Below, piece by piece: positions 11,101-18,883 of a stretch of 64,000 nt of DNA. Every line of letters starts with the position of its first letter. Position 1 is the first letter of the stretch. The stretch lies in NCBI GenBank assembly GCA_017461385.1, contig JAFTXZ010000011.1, forward strand, positions 1 through 64,000, written 5' to 3'. Under the pieces are notes generated by a model. That model was not told the origin of the DNA and did not search any database. It saw only the letters and a program-made list of their open reading frames with translations. The DNA is from Clostridia bacterium (GTDB taxonomy: Bacteria > Bacillota > Clostridia > Oscillospirales > CAG-272). A program made the position numbers and the translations under genes.

Positions 11101-14100
11101 TGATATAAATCGCACCAGCCTCACTCTCGGCAGTGTTGCCTACAAATGAGGAGTCGTTAACTGTAAGAATTGACTCACGCTCAACGCAAATAGCGCCACC
11201 GGTTGTAGCAGAGTTGGAAACAAGCTCACAGCCTACAAGATTAGCTCTTGCGCCAAATTCGTACTCTGTATCACTACTGTATAGTGAAATAGCACCACCA
11301 TTTGCTGCACTGTTGCCTATAAGCGAGCAATTTTCAAGATAAAGGAAGCGAGGAGTGTAGTCAACTATTCTTGTATTGAAGATAGCGCCACCTCGGGATT
11401 TTGCCACGTTGTCCTTGAAAACCGTATTCTTAATTGTAAAGGAGCTTGATGTATAAATCGCACCACCGCTACCGGTTACTGCCTTGTTGGACTCAAAGGT
11501 AGTATTGCCGTAAATAACGACGCCGTTTAAGGTTGCTGTATAAATAGCACCGCCATTTACCTCAGCGTAGTTGTCCTTAAATAATACAGGAGTTGAGGAT
11601 TTGTAGCCGATATATAATTGTGAGGTGCTATAGGAGGCAGAGTAGTAAACACCTCCGGTTACGGTTGCGTGGTTTCCAATAAAGCTACCGCCGTAAATTT
11701 TCATGATGCCGTAGTTGTAAACGATACCACCGCGGGCACCCTCGTTAGCCTCAAATAAGCCGTTGTAAATTCTTATATTGCCTTCACTGTAGAAAACACC
11801 GCCTATCGTGGAGTTACGACCCTCCTCGGTTGAGGAATCCTCAAGCTTAACGGAGTTGTTTTTGTAAACGCCACCGTAAACATATAAGCCACCGAATGGA
11901 ATAATGGCAACTGCGCCACCGACACGGTTAGGTCTTGACATTCTGTACTGCTCGCCATAGGTCTTTTCGTTGTTAGACTTGTAGCAGTTTATAACTGAAA
12001 GGTTTTCGTATAGCTTAGCTATAGCGCCGTTACAAACGAATATAACAGTACCGTAAACCTCTGTCTGCATATTGTCCTTATTACCGTCAAATGTAAGCAA
12101 GCCTGTGGTTGTAGACTCAGGATTACCAAGAATTAGTAAATCATCAGCAGACTTTAGCATTGAGTTAGTGCCGTCCTTTGCTTCACCTACAACGAAGATA
12201 TCACCGCCAAAGGATGGGGACCTTGTAAGCGTATGGTAAGCAGTAGAGAAGATAGTTACCTTTCTTGTAATATAGAAGGTACGGTCAAGCTCAAAGTCAG
12301 CCACAATTCGAATTACGCTCTTGCCGGCCAAGAGAGCATTTTCTAGCTCCTCAGCGCTTGAAACGTCGGTTGCATTTTCAAGCTTGCCGGAGGGCTCGTT
12401 GCCCTCCTCTGTATATTCAGGAATGCTATCTGTAATTACGTTTAACGTAACTGAATTGTAAATAACACTATTCCAGTAAGATTGAGTAGGATTTGCGTTA
12501 TTTACGTCCTTGTAGTTTTCCTTGCTTAGGTTAAGAATTGCGTTAAGGCTACCATTTACAAATGAGCCGTTTGTTGCTGTGTTAGAGGAAGCTGTAATTC
12601 CGTTAATGGTTAAGGAAGTGTCAGCATCGCTAATATAAGCAACTCCACCCTTGTCCGCCTTGTTAGAGGAGGCTATTATCTCATAAAGATAACCGGTTGC
12701 TTTTTTGCAAAGGTAGATTGCGCCACCGTTGCCATTTGCCATATTGGAGCTTAGCTCACAATCCTGTAGCTTAATGCTTGCGTTAGATCCGTCAACGTAA
12801 ACGGCACCACCGTTTCTTCCTGTCTCGTTACCAATCATTTGCGAAAGGTAGAGCTCAGCATTTGATTTGCCACTAAGGGATATAGCACCACCGTTTATAA
12901 CGGATTCGTTGCTATTAAACGTACAGCTATAAGCCTTAATTTGTGAATCAACAAGGGAGATAGCGCCACCCTCGTTTGCACAGGAGTTAAGATTAAATGT
13001 AGCACCGGAGAGATAGCCACTTGCTAAATAAAGGGCAATCGCACCGCCATTCAGGTCAGCATCGTTTCCTGTAAAGGTAGATGAGTCAACGTAAACGGAG
13101 GTAAGTGTACCATAAATAGCACCACCCTCAGATGCATAGCCATACTCAAAGCTATCCTTAACCGAGGTATATTCGCCACCGCTTACGTATACGATACCAA
13201 GACCTGCCTCGTTTTTAGAAAAAGTATTGTTGCTTGTCTGTGTAGTAGAGTCAAGGGCACAAATAAAGCCACCGTTTTCCTTTGCTTCGTTTGCATTTGC
13301 CTCGCTTGAGTCGATTGACGCTTCAACACCCTTCAGGTAAATAGCACCGCCATTAGTTGCGCTATTTGAAAGGAAGCTACAATCAGAAATTGTAGCATAA
13401 CAGCTCTCTAGGTAAATAGCACCGCCGTTTGTTGCACTGTTTGATACAAAGCTTGCGTTCGTTATATCAAAATCTCTGTTTATTGAATAGATAGCACCAC
13501 CATTTTCAGCGGTATTAGACTTGAAGGTAGAGCCTTCAATTGAGAGGGCTACGTTTTCATTATCAAGGTAAGCACCGCCACCAAGTGTTGCAGTGTTGCC
13601 CTCAACTAAGTAGGAAATAGTAACGTTGCCAGCTAAGGCATAAACGCCACCGCCGAGTAGGGCATTGTTTTCTAGAATTGTACCACCAAGGGACACAGCA
13701 CCACTCTCAACGTAGATAGCGCCACCGTTTTCCGCAGTGTTATTTTCAATTGTACCGCCAGTAATTGTAAGAGTACCAAGGCTGTAAATAGCACCGCCGA
13801 GGGTTGCAGTATTTGCTGAAATTGTACCGCCTGAAATTGTAAGAGTGCCAAGATTGTAAATAGCACCACCATTTTCGGCAGTGTTTTCAGTAATTACACC
13901 GCCACTTATATTAACAGTACCATTATTGTTAATTGCAGAGTCTGAATTGCCCTTAATAGTACCGCCATAAAGGTTAAGTGTACCATTTTCCAAAACGGAA
14001 ATTGTACCTGTCAAGGTTACGTTTTCATAAATGTTAAGCGTTGAATCGCTCGACACCTTAACGTTACCCTCAATTACTAAAAGGTCAGCACTGGGAGAGG

Positions 14101-16435
14101 TTGAAAGACCAAGGGTAAGGCTTGTGGCTTCGTTCTCGCCAACCACAAATAAAGGACCCTCAAATCCCTCAATAGGACTGATTTTACAAGAGGTAGTTGT
14201 AAAGATAATTGTATCTGCAAGTATATAAAGTGTTTTATCAAGAGAAATATCAGAAACTATCTTAATAAGTGGAGCCTTAGACAAAAGAGCAGACTCAAGG
14301 TCGGACTGATCCTTAACTAAAATTGCATTCCAAAGGCCGGAAACGCTTTCGCCACTGTAGTCGGTGTAGCTTGGAATTTGATCCTGTGTTTCAGTTACAG
14401 TCAGCTTATTTGCAATAGCGTCAGACCAATAGTCAGCACCGATTTCAGTATCTAGGTCAACGTGGTTTAGCTTGTTGATAAAAAGCTTAGCGTTCAAGGT
14501 GTTACCCCAAATGATAGGACCGCCTACCGTTGCAGTGTTTGAGGAAACCGTAAGACCGGAAAGAGTAACAACGGTACCGGCAGTAGTTTCGTACATAAAG
14601 CCACCCTTAGATGCACTATTCTCAATTGCAGTAATGTTGTAAAGCTTCAAGCTGCTCTTGCCTGATACGAATATGCCACCGCCAAGACCGCTTGAGGAGT
14701 TTTGTACAAAGGTTGTGGAATGTACTACTACCTCTGTGCCACCCGTATATACGAAAATGGCACCTGCGTTTGAGGTGTTTGTTTCACTACATGCGTTAGA
14801 AATAAAGCTACAGCCATATATTCCTGCCGTTGCACCTGTATATAGGTAAATAGCGCTACCTGCAAAGGAAGTGTTGTTCTTAAACGTGCTATTGTAAAGA
14901 TTGATTGTACTGTTAGCTCCGTAAAGTGCACCGCCCTTTTCTGATGAGGTACAGCCATTTATCTCAAGCTTATTAGCAGTAAGGGAGCTAGGAATATAGT
15001 TCTCAATAGAGCTATCGGTAGTAACGAAAATACCACCGCCGAGGGCAGCCTCGCCTGATGAAATTTTTACATTATCCATTTCAACAACCGAGTTGATTAT
15101 GTAAAATGCACCACCCTCCGAGGTTGCTGTGCTTTCCACAAGGCTTGTATTTCTTACGTAAGCATAAGCACCCTTGGCTATATACACGGCACCACCGTCA
15201 GCAGAGGTGTTTTTTTCAAGGCTACAATTTAGTAGCACTAGGTCGTTGTCAATTTCAAGAGTGTTGTGGGAGGTTGAAAAAATTGCACCACCGTAGGAGG
15301 TTGCGTCATTTGACACAAAGGAGCAATTTGTATAGGACATGGAGGTATAATTACCACCACCATATACGGCACCGCCGGTTTTAGCAGTATTACCCTCAAA
15401 CAATGTATCCTGCGCAGAAATTCTTCCTGTTGCATAAATCGCACCACCATAAGAGGTAGCGGAGTTATTCTTAAATATAACAGAGCCCTCGCCAGAGCCA
15501 ACGTTTCCACCCAGATAAAGCCTAGCACCTGAGCTTGATGGAAGATAAATAGCACCACCGGAGGTTGAGGCAGTATTATTCCTTATCTCAGCAGAGTAAA
15601 TATTAAGCGTACGGTAGTTATAAAAAGCTCCTGCACGAGAAGCAGAGTTGTTTTCAATAATACCACCATAAACGTTAGTTATAGCATAGTTGTAAAACGC
15701 ACCGCCATAAATAGACGCACCTGACGTGTTAACAGAGTTGTAGCTGTAAACACCGCCATAAATGTTTAACTCACTATCCTTACTAACGATAGCAACGGCG
15801 CCACCTATGTTGTTAGGATTTGTGTGCCCATAAGTCTCAACCAAGGTTCTTTCATTACCAACCTTTTTGCAGTTAGTAACTACTAAGCCCTCATAAAGGT
15901 CAGCCTTGGAATTAGGCGCAATAAAAACAACAGTACCTAAAACGTCAACGGTCATGCTTTCACTGTTACCGTTAATGGTGAGCACTCCTGCCTCATCACC
16001 GCTAAAGCCACCTAAATAAAGGGTAGCGGGTTCTTGACAGAGAGCATTTGTCTGGTCAGCACCTACAACGAAAATGTCCCCTGCAAACTCAGGACTACGA
16101 GTAAGTGTAACGTTGCTTTCTGCATAAATAATTGTGTTTTTTGTAACGAATAGGGTACGGTCGATTAAAAAATCACCTGCAATGCAAATGGCATCAATGC
16201 CATCTGCCAAAGCGCCCTCAAGCTCAGCAGAGCTAGTTACGTTTCTTGTTGTGTTCGGGAAGCCTACAAGCTCCTCATCGCCGATGCCTATATCAGGGGA
16301 GTCGATTTCAATATTCTCGCCTGCTGAAGCATCGTTCTCGACAGTCTGTGCAATTGCCTGAAATGGCATAATGGCAATAACCATTAAAAGAGCCAAAACG
16401 AAAGCAAAAACACGGCTTCTTAACCTTGTTTCCAT
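5108..16435 (-). CDS. Giant secreted beta-helix / PLD-like / LamG / SGNH protein
   Basis: At 3775 aa this is the largest gene here. Residues 1-29 form a signal peptide (cleavage after AIA). Three long modules (about 56-695, 698-1350, 1353-2155) each begin with a similar cap (SAELEGAL...DRTLFVTK), continue as dozens of GGAIY/NNTA units like Chlamydia Pmp and other right-handed beta-helices, and end in DLDT-YW-DAI tails. Residues about 2175-2690 resemble phospholipase D: H2393-T-K with TSSSNLD, and H2617-N-K with LLNSLNLHSG; the usual motif Asp is Ser in both. Four LamG-like domains follow (about 2783, 2972, 3155 and 3388 onward), with CxxC ribbons near 2715 and 3340. The C-terminus (about 3565-3770) is an SGNH hydrolase: GDSITEG, GTND, DGLHPN. 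No LPXTG or SLH anchor is seen. It probably binds and modifies surface glycans or lipids; substrate unknown. Confidence 0.85.
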   Translation of the reverse strand: METRLRSRVFAFVLALLMVIAIMPFQAIAQTVENDASAGENIEIDSPDIGIGDEELVGFPNTTRNVTSSAELEGALADGIDAICIAGDFLIDRTLFVTKNTIIYAESNVTLTRSPEFAGDIFVVGADQTNALCQEPATLYLGGFSGDEAGVLTINGNSESMTVDVLGTVVFIAPNSKADLYEGLVVTNCKKVGNERTLVETYGHTNPNNIGGAVAIVSKDSELNIYGGVYSYNSVNTSGASIYGGAFYNYAITNVYGGIIENNSASRAGAFYNYRTLNIYSAEIRNNTASTSGGAIYLPSSSGARLYLGGNVGSGEGSVIFKNNSATSYGGAIYATGRISAQDTLFEGNTAKTGGAVYGGGNYTSMSYTNCSFVSNDATSYGGAIFSTSHNTLEIDNDLVLLNCSLEKNTSADGGAVYIAKGAYAYVRNTSLVESTATSEGGAFYIINSVVEMDNVKISSGEAALGGGIFVTTDSSIENYIPSSLTANKLEINGCTSSEKGGALYGANSTINLYNSTFKNNTSFAGSAIYLYTGATAGIYGCSFISNACSETNTSNAGAIFVYTGGTEVVVHSTTFVQNSSSGLGGGIFVSGKSSLKLYNITAIENSASKGGFMYETTAGTVVTLSGLTVSSNTATVGGPIIWGNTLNAKLFINKLNHVDLDTEIGADYWSDAIANKLTVTETQDQIPSYTDYSGESVSGLWNAILVKDQSDLESALLSKAPLIKIVSDISLDKTLYILADTIIFTTTSCKISPIEGFEGPLFVVGENEATSLTLGLSTSPSADLLVIEGNVKVSSDSTLNIYENVTLTGTISVLENGTLNLYGGTIKGNSDSAINNNGTVNISGGVITENTAENGGAIYNLGTLTISGGTISANTATLGGAIYSLGTLTITGGTIENNTAENGGAIYVESGAVSLGGTILENNALLGGGVYALAGNVTISYLVEGNTATLGGGAYLDNENVALSIEGSTFKSNTAENGGAIYSINRDFDITNASFVSNSATNGGAIYLESCYATISDCSFLSNSATNGGAIYLKGVEASIDSSEANANEAKENGGFICALDSTTQTSNNTFSKNEAGLGIVYVSGGEYTSVKDSFEYGYASEGGAIYGTLTSVYVDSSTFTGNDADLNGGAIALYLASGYLSGATFNLNSCANEGGAISLVDSQIKAYSCTFNSNESVINGGAISLSGKSNAELYLSQMIGNETGRNGGAVYVDGSNASIKLQDCELSSNMANGNGGAIYLCKKATGYLYEIIASSNKADKGGVAYISDADTSLTINGITASSNTATNGSFVNGSLNAILNLSKENYKDVNNANPTQSYWNSVIYNSVTLNVITDSIPEYTEEGNEPSGKLENATDVSSAEELENALLAGKSVIRIVADFELDRTFYITRKVTIFSTAYHTLTRSPSFGGDIFVVGEAKDGTNSMLKSADDLLILGNPESTTTGLLTFDGNKDNMQTEVYGTVIFVCNGAIAKLYENLSVINCYKSNNEKTYGEQYRMSRPNRVGGAVAIIPFGGLYVYGGVYKNNSVKLEDSSTEEGRNSTIGGVFYSEGNIRIYNGLFEANEGARGGIVYNYGIMKIYGGSFIGNHATVTGGVYYSASYSTSQLYIGYKSSTPVLFKDNYAEVNGGAIYTATLNGVVIYGNTTFESNKAVTGSGGAIYTSSSFTIKNTVFKDNVAKSRGGAIFNTRIVDYTPRFLYLENCSLIGNSAANGGAISLYSSDTEYEFGARANLVGCELVSNSATTGGAICVERESILTVNDSSFVGNTAESEAGAIYIIAESNVSLYNSTLSENSSGSYGGAISVRSAKLTIESSTIDKNYSAKNAGAIYISYSSSIDCNSQVNIYNSTIKENNSNGSGGAIYATKRAIEGDTAQNLGIYDTDFASNTAKNDGGAINLTGGVSARIERSSFVSNKASSTDSLGGAICMYTSSLVADGVIFTRNESRGTGGAIQLNLGAEATLNNIVASRNTARSNGGFLYNTFGALTMYGSTIRNNSSNMGAGVYLYEGATASVYSSDFIGNTTTENGAGMFIYTFGTEVTVNGCSFENNEAQGTGGALYVSGKSIANLYNVIAKSNSATKGGFMYETAASTVVNLAGATVSGNTSLDGGSIIWGNTKNAVLNIDKSKFVDLDTTITDEYWQDAIDNLLTVNEVTLKAPAVPTFKSATSTEKTYTIKEPVSVNDVFNLAINSSDGFINATYDKFPHLDNSSNFMSRGETVFENINGETVTVDTFVYPKYSTAHNMTVGEALMIYQAMLYKKAFPEEEVYVDISSYRFSVQTAVNINRDSRYFGYTRQLVNEQYDEFGFVRVSYLLLSCAKMGIHVNVLSHRDAYPITYSSKIPSTVVEYFNTYMNDPCDPEYQPDKKISDFLDFTYFDWTLSEGKKGGSDMMHTKLCAVSHYLDKDGVVHKNAVWTSSSNLDGIYAGGYNANWKLQTATIVSDHKELYQVSVNYLRLMPTLKGQEEILEFQNYMNEESTRQIDLILAGRGNEIADSEKIVYIGTESDDVFELYFTPFGGDVLSWSEVYNPYSKYMRELYESEDYIVFTWNAAEYSGKFPLGQQLEQMLIDAFHKNKNPKNKIYANMESFDPTTFDDLVLGVDIGFKSINEWPLGAIHNKDLQFSYVKNGQRYYVSLLNSLNLHSGSMYFQSNSALVIKETTCSENSVFSIVAKYSTNGQMVEHDFGKEQRVEPTKDQHGYIYKECKCCGNQVVTKTLHFGSEWITQKPATPAENGIKYKLCTVCDKLIESQETVFSGSSILPDNNTGSGFTESTTIPVSVNKAPLTIEATIQLDPSIFARGGVIVGNYSSMDDENAINLEIYTGGKVRLFYITNGIRTDVVFSKDIRSKDPVHIAVTIDGYTASLYVNGALTESVDVIMPMPSIDRSFMIGGDNREGKQVFMGKIFSVCMFSDVRTNEEILLDKDFVSASAPDVLCVEYFGKSEGISFVSGTTVSGSFFDSNKINSIEKLEKPFKTIEATIMLPTSYADRAGVIIGNYTDGSIDTINLEVLAGGMLRLFYIVNGTRYSYTFTTDIRSDKPINLALTIDGLTASLYINGELAESTTLTMALPEITDGFALGGDYRLNNEQYFKGKIYSLHLFEDVRTEEEIKSDILLVKNGTEGLLYSTYLTENGFTKDFAGQEFDESKIGGTSCDLGKTPLTFEAIIQLDKDYEGRGGIILSNNFKSKPIVSFEVFKEGKLRLYFVNGTTTIDCKFDTDVRSDEPVHIALSVNGKEASLYLNGELVEVKTLALPLPVSTSGYHIGGDFRPGNAQYFKGTIYSVNLFDHARSAEQIAQDMIAIDNEAGLLLSSAYFEEAILDERKFHDTVFEVITEPTKDSEGQGKLICRACGKVFEICSIPYESDGTISNDYTNTDSSLKDGSYYIIKDKLGSTPMTFELLVKLSPDWNDRGGVILGNYDGTSSNKMNLEIYTNGAPRLWYKIAGVSYSYLFNVDIRSNEAVHLTFTIKDLTASLYVNGKLVESIALDKAVPFDNSYFYVGTDKRISTQPFKGEIFSASIFNDVRTPEEIANDMVMITSDASGLLFSEYFVASEAIQAKGPWQDKTAIFVGDSITEGVGCEGKTYWEILGEVLKLKETTGMGVAGSCISNSSGYGNEYDPLINRYEQIPEADLITIFMGTNDYGHDTPLEDFKEALNTIIPALLEKYPSSKLVFITPLHRYGFGTNSQTGVDFTDDTQVNGVGCTLEDYVNAIVEICDIYSVDVINLFEDLDLDPSAEETREYYMPDGLHPNSAGHRYIADYLSHALEELANAQE

Positions 16436-16470
16436 AATTTTCTCCTTTTATTATTAAAAGTAATATATAA

Positions 16471-16500
16471 ATTATAACATACTTCAAGTCAGGCTGGCAA
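16471..16500 (-). promoter_or_regulatory. Promoter of the giant secreted protein
   Basis: On the reverse strand TTGCCA (16495-16500), an 18-nt spacer and TATAAT (16471-16476) with TATG before it. The gene's AAAGGAG ribosome-binding site and start codon follow about 35 nt downstream. Confidence 0.65.
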
Positions 16501-16594
16501 TAGCTTGGGTCTTAATCTCAAATTTTTGTGCAACTATAATAAAAAATGAGTATATCTACAAGGATTCAAGCAGGGCGACTCTAAACAAATTAAA

Positions 16595-16626
16595 CAAAAA
16601 AGACAAGCCGAAGCTTGTCGTTGTTT
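16595..16626 (-). terminator. Hairpin terminator beyond the tRNA-like fragment
   Basis: A GACAAGC/GCTTGTC stem with T-runs. It lies downstream, on the reverse strand, of the broken tRNA-like fragment at 16655-16688 and may be the relic of a lost tRNA unit. Confidence 0.6.
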
Positions 16627-16654
16627 TAGTGTAAAGACTATGAAAAGATATTTC

Positions 16655-16688
16655 TGGGAGCTTTCGTATGGACTTGAACCTGTGTGTT
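16655..16688 (-). other. tRNA-like 3' fragment
   Basis: On the reverse strand this reads CAGGTTCAAGTCC followed by an acceptor-like GAAAGCTCCCA, which resembles the T-arm and 3' end of a tRNA. No D-arm or anticodon arm precedes it; the hairpin array starts instead. It could be a tRNA remnant or an attachment-site scar. Identity cannot be fixed. Confidence 0.4.
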
Positions 16689-16855
16689 AATGAAGCATCG
16701 GCTTGCGCCGATATGAAGCACTCGCTACGCACGTATGAAGTATTTGCTATGCAAATATGAAGCGAAGCGCGTGTAACCTCGACTTGAGCCAAAGGCTCGC
16801 TTCATAGGGCGAAGTCCTGCTTCATTTTTCATGCGTCGCAGACGCGCTTCATTGA
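16689..16855. repeat. Variable-hairpin array with ATGAAGC spacers
   Basis: Units of about 22 nt consist of a small hairpin whose stem sequence differs from unit to unit but remains paired (ATCGGC/GCCGAT, ATTTGC/GCAAAT), separated by the constant word ATGAAGC. Four units point forward; three then follow in the opposite orientation as GCTTCAT. This leaves the region between the giant gene and tRNA-Trp without a gene. Confidence 0.75.
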
Positions 16856-16887
16856 AAAAACGACAGGTCGAAACCTGTCGTTTTTTC
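16855..16887 (-). terminator. Terminator of tRNA-Trp
   Basis: The stem CGACAGGT/ACCTGTCG is flanked by AAAAAA and TTTTTT, immediately 3' of tRNA-Trp on the reverse strand. Confidence 0.85.
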
Positions 16888-16963
16888 TGGCAGGGGCGCA
16901 AGGACTCGAACCCTGGACACCCAGTTTTGGAGACTGGTGTTCTACCGACTGAACTACACCCCT
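16888..16963 (-). tRNA. tRNA-Trp (CCA)
   Basis: The cloverleaf is complete: acceptor AGGGGTG/CGCCCCT, anticodon arm CCAGT-CTCCAAA-ACTGG with anticodon CCA, T-arm CAGGG-TTCGAGT-CCTTG and an encoded CCA end. It is 76 nt long. Confidence 0.95.
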
Positions 16964-17130
16964 ATATTTATTTGACCTATGAATTATAGCACAAGTTTTT
17001 ATAAATTGCAATAGTTTTTTCAAATAAAATAAAATTGCAAAAAAGTAAATAAAAGAAATGTAGCGAGAATATACTCTAATATGAATAGTGTTAAAGGAAA
17101 AGAGCCGAAAAAATTTTATAAAAAAAACAC

Positions 17131-17159
17131 TTGACAGAGAAAAAATTGTATGATATACT
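17131..17159 (+). promoter_or_regulatory. Promoter of the tRNA-Leu/tRNA-Met unit
   Basis: TTGACA (17131-17136), a 17-nt spacer and TATACT (17154-17159). tRNA-Leu starts 14 nt further on. Confidence 0.8.
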
Positions 17160-17173
17160 ATACAAGCACACAA

Positions 17174-17260
17174 GCCGATGTGGCGGAATCGGCAGACGCA
17201 AGGGACTTAAAATCCCTCGGGAGCAATCTCGTACCGGTTCAAGTCCGGTCATCGGCACCA
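17174..17260 (+). tRNA. tRNA-Leu (TAA)
   Basis: An 87-nt class II tRNA with acceptor GCCGATG/CATCGGC, anticodon loop CTTAAAA (anticodon TAA), a long variable arm, T-arm CCGG-TTCAAGT-CCGG and encoded CCA. Confidence 0.95.
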
Positions 17261-17283
17261 TTTAAGATTCCTTGTAACAATAT

Positions 17284-17361
<78 letters not shown>

Positions 17362-17392
17362 TAACAAGGCTATAAAAAAGATATAGCCACAA

Positions 17393-17421
17393 GAAACCCT
17401 TGATTTTTCAAGGGTTTTTTG
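17393..17421 (+). terminator. Terminator after the tRNA unit
   Basis: The stem AACCCTTG/CAAGGGTT is followed by a run of T. Confidence 0.8.
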
Positions 17422-17477
17422 ATTTTTATAGCCCGAATATTTAATGTCAAAAATCAAGGATATAAAATAGGTATTTC

Positions 17478-17510
17478 CCTACTTTCGGGGGATTTGAACC
17501 CTCGTACACG
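17478..17510 (-). other. T-arm-like fragment
   Basis: Read on the reverse strand, TACGAGGGTTCAAATCCCCC resembles a tRNA T-arm and is in opposite orientation to the initiator tRNA T-arm. No full tRNA surrounds it. It could be a second attachment-site relic. Confidence 0.4.
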
Positions 17511-17527
17511 CAATTTAATAAAAATGG

Positions 17528-17560
17528 TAGCACGCAGAAAATCCCTTGCGTGCTTTTTTT
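17528..17560 (+). terminator. Terminator-like hairpin 1 in the element
   Basis: The stem GCACGCA/TGCGTGC is followed by seven T. Confidence 0.7.
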
Positions 17561-17573
17561 ACACCCGAAATTA

Positions 17574-17620
17574 AGCCAATCGTTTAAGAGATGATTCTCA
17601 AAAACGGTTGGCTTTTTTTA
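17574..17620 (+). terminator. Terminator-like hairpin 2 in the element
   Basis: The stem GCCAATCGTTT/AAACGGTTGGC (one G:T pair) is followed by seven T. It lies just upstream of the first element gene, showing that translation starts further downstream, at 17654. Confidence 0.7.
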
Positions 17621-17653
17621 TTTCCTAAAAACCAACTGAAAAGGAGAAACAAA

Positions 17654-18037
17654 ATGAAATTCAAGAACAAAAACCATCAGGCAATCTTCAGCTGCGAGTC
17701 GCAGAAGCTCAATCGAAACGACAATGTAAAAATGTCGGTGCTTTACCTTCTCACGGCAGATGTCCGTTTGTGGAATGCAGCCAAGCCTCACATCAGGAAG
17801 GGCTACATTGACCTTGACAACATCAGCGTGAAGAAAGGCAACCTCAAGTCCTATACCTTGTTGTGTGTAGCAAAGGATCTCTGCGACGGAACGCACTATC
17901 TCTCACTCCACGATCTCGCTGACACCGAACTCATCTCTCCGCAGATGCTCGGAACGATCACCACGGCGATCACAATCCGCAGATACGGTCTCAACGGCAA
18001 TAAAAATAATGAGGAAAAGGAGAACGCAGATGCTTAA
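17654..18037 (+). CDS. Element-borne hypothetical protein
   Basis: A 127-aa protein that I cannot assign firmly. It begins MKFKNKNHQAIF and contains a helical middle (NVKMSVLYLLTADVRLWNA) and a C-terminal LHDLADTELISPQMLGTITTAITIRRYG. Similar small proteins occur among genes of clostridial conjugative and phage-like elements. The start at 17654 follows AAGGAG; the frame is open further upstream but that overlaps a terminator. It overlaps the next gene by 8 nt, implying translational coupling. Confidence 0.6.
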   Translation: MKFKNKNHQAIFSCESQKLNRNDNVKMSVLYLLTADVRLWNAAKPHIRKGYIDLDNISVKKGNLKSYTLLCVAKDLCDGTHYLSLHDLADTELISPQMLGTITTAITIRRYGLNGNKNNEEKENADA

Positions 18038-18881
18038 ATTATCCATCAAGAACCCGACCACACAGGAAACCGAAACCTACGATGTGGTAACAGAATTCAA
18101 TCAGTTTTTCGACAGAGCCAAGGAGTACGGACTCATCAATTCCATCTTTTCTCTGAAGGTCAAGGAAATGAAAGCCGAGGATGCTCCCATCCGCCTTCAC
18201 GCAGATAGTGATGTAGGCAACGGTCTGCTCCGAATACTTCCCGATTCGGATAGTCTTTACGACGTGCGAGTTACCGACGAATCGGTATCGGGTGTTCGTG
18301 AGGAACTGCGCGATGACCTCGAAGCAAACCTTGTGAATGAGCAGTATGATACCACAGAGGAACTGTACGCAGACATCAAGGAGATGATGAAATCGCTTGC
18401 AGGCACGAAGATGTCCTTCTTCTGCCCGTTGACCGGTAACCTCTCCGACCACGACGGCGACTACTATGAAACCGATGCCTATATGATCAACAACAATGCA
18501 GATGCCATCGAGGAAGCCATTGCCAAGGAGCAAGCGACCGAAATCAATATGGCTGAGTATGTCGGAGATCACGCAGGCATCAAGGATAAGCTCGTGTTCG
18601 CAGAATGGGGTGTTGAGGAACAACGTGGCACTCTTTATGGCAAGATCGATTGCTACCTCACAGAATCCCTCACTCCCGATGAAACCGAACGCCTCCGTGA
18701 TGCAATCAGCGGTCAAAACAGCGACGGTCTCGGCGAAGGCTTTGAGCAGCGTGAAATCCCTATCGACGAGGGCGACCTCTATGTTTCATTTTGGCATAGC
18801 GGCGACGATTACTTCCTTCACACCGAGGATGAGTTCGACGAATACCTGTCAGAACTCCCTGGGATGAGATTCGGGGGTTAA
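18030..18881 (+). CDS. Element-borne acidic hypothetical protein
   Basis: A 283-aa, very acidic protein without recognised domain. Notable stretches are LRDDLEANLVNEQYDTTEELYADIKEMMKSL and the C-terminal IDEGDLYVSFWHSGDDYFLHTEDEF. No signal peptide or membrane segment. The start at 18030 follows AAAAGGAG and lies inside the end of the previous gene. Acidic proteins of this size are common in conjugative-element accessory regions and sometimes mimic DNA, but nothing in the sequence proves such a role. Confidence 0.6.
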   Translation: MLKLSIKNPTTQETETYDVVTEFNQFFDRAKEYGLINSIFSLKVKEMKAEDAPIRLHADSDVGNGLLRILPDSDSLYDVRVTDESVSGVREELRDDLEANLVNEQYDTTEELYADIKEMMKSLAGTKMSFFCPLTGNLSDHDGDYYETDAYMINNNADAIEEAIAKEQATEINMAEYVGDHAGIKDKLVFAEWGVEEQRGTLYGKIDCYLTESLTPDETERLRDAISGQNSDGLGEGFEQREIPIDEGDLYVSFWHSGDDYFLHTEDEFDEYLSELPGMRFGG

Positions 18882-18883
18882 GC

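Noticed and set aside
17591-17653. Upstream start for the first element gene
   Set aside because: Those codons lie over a terminator hairpin and lack a ribosome-binding site; AAGGAG precedes 17654.
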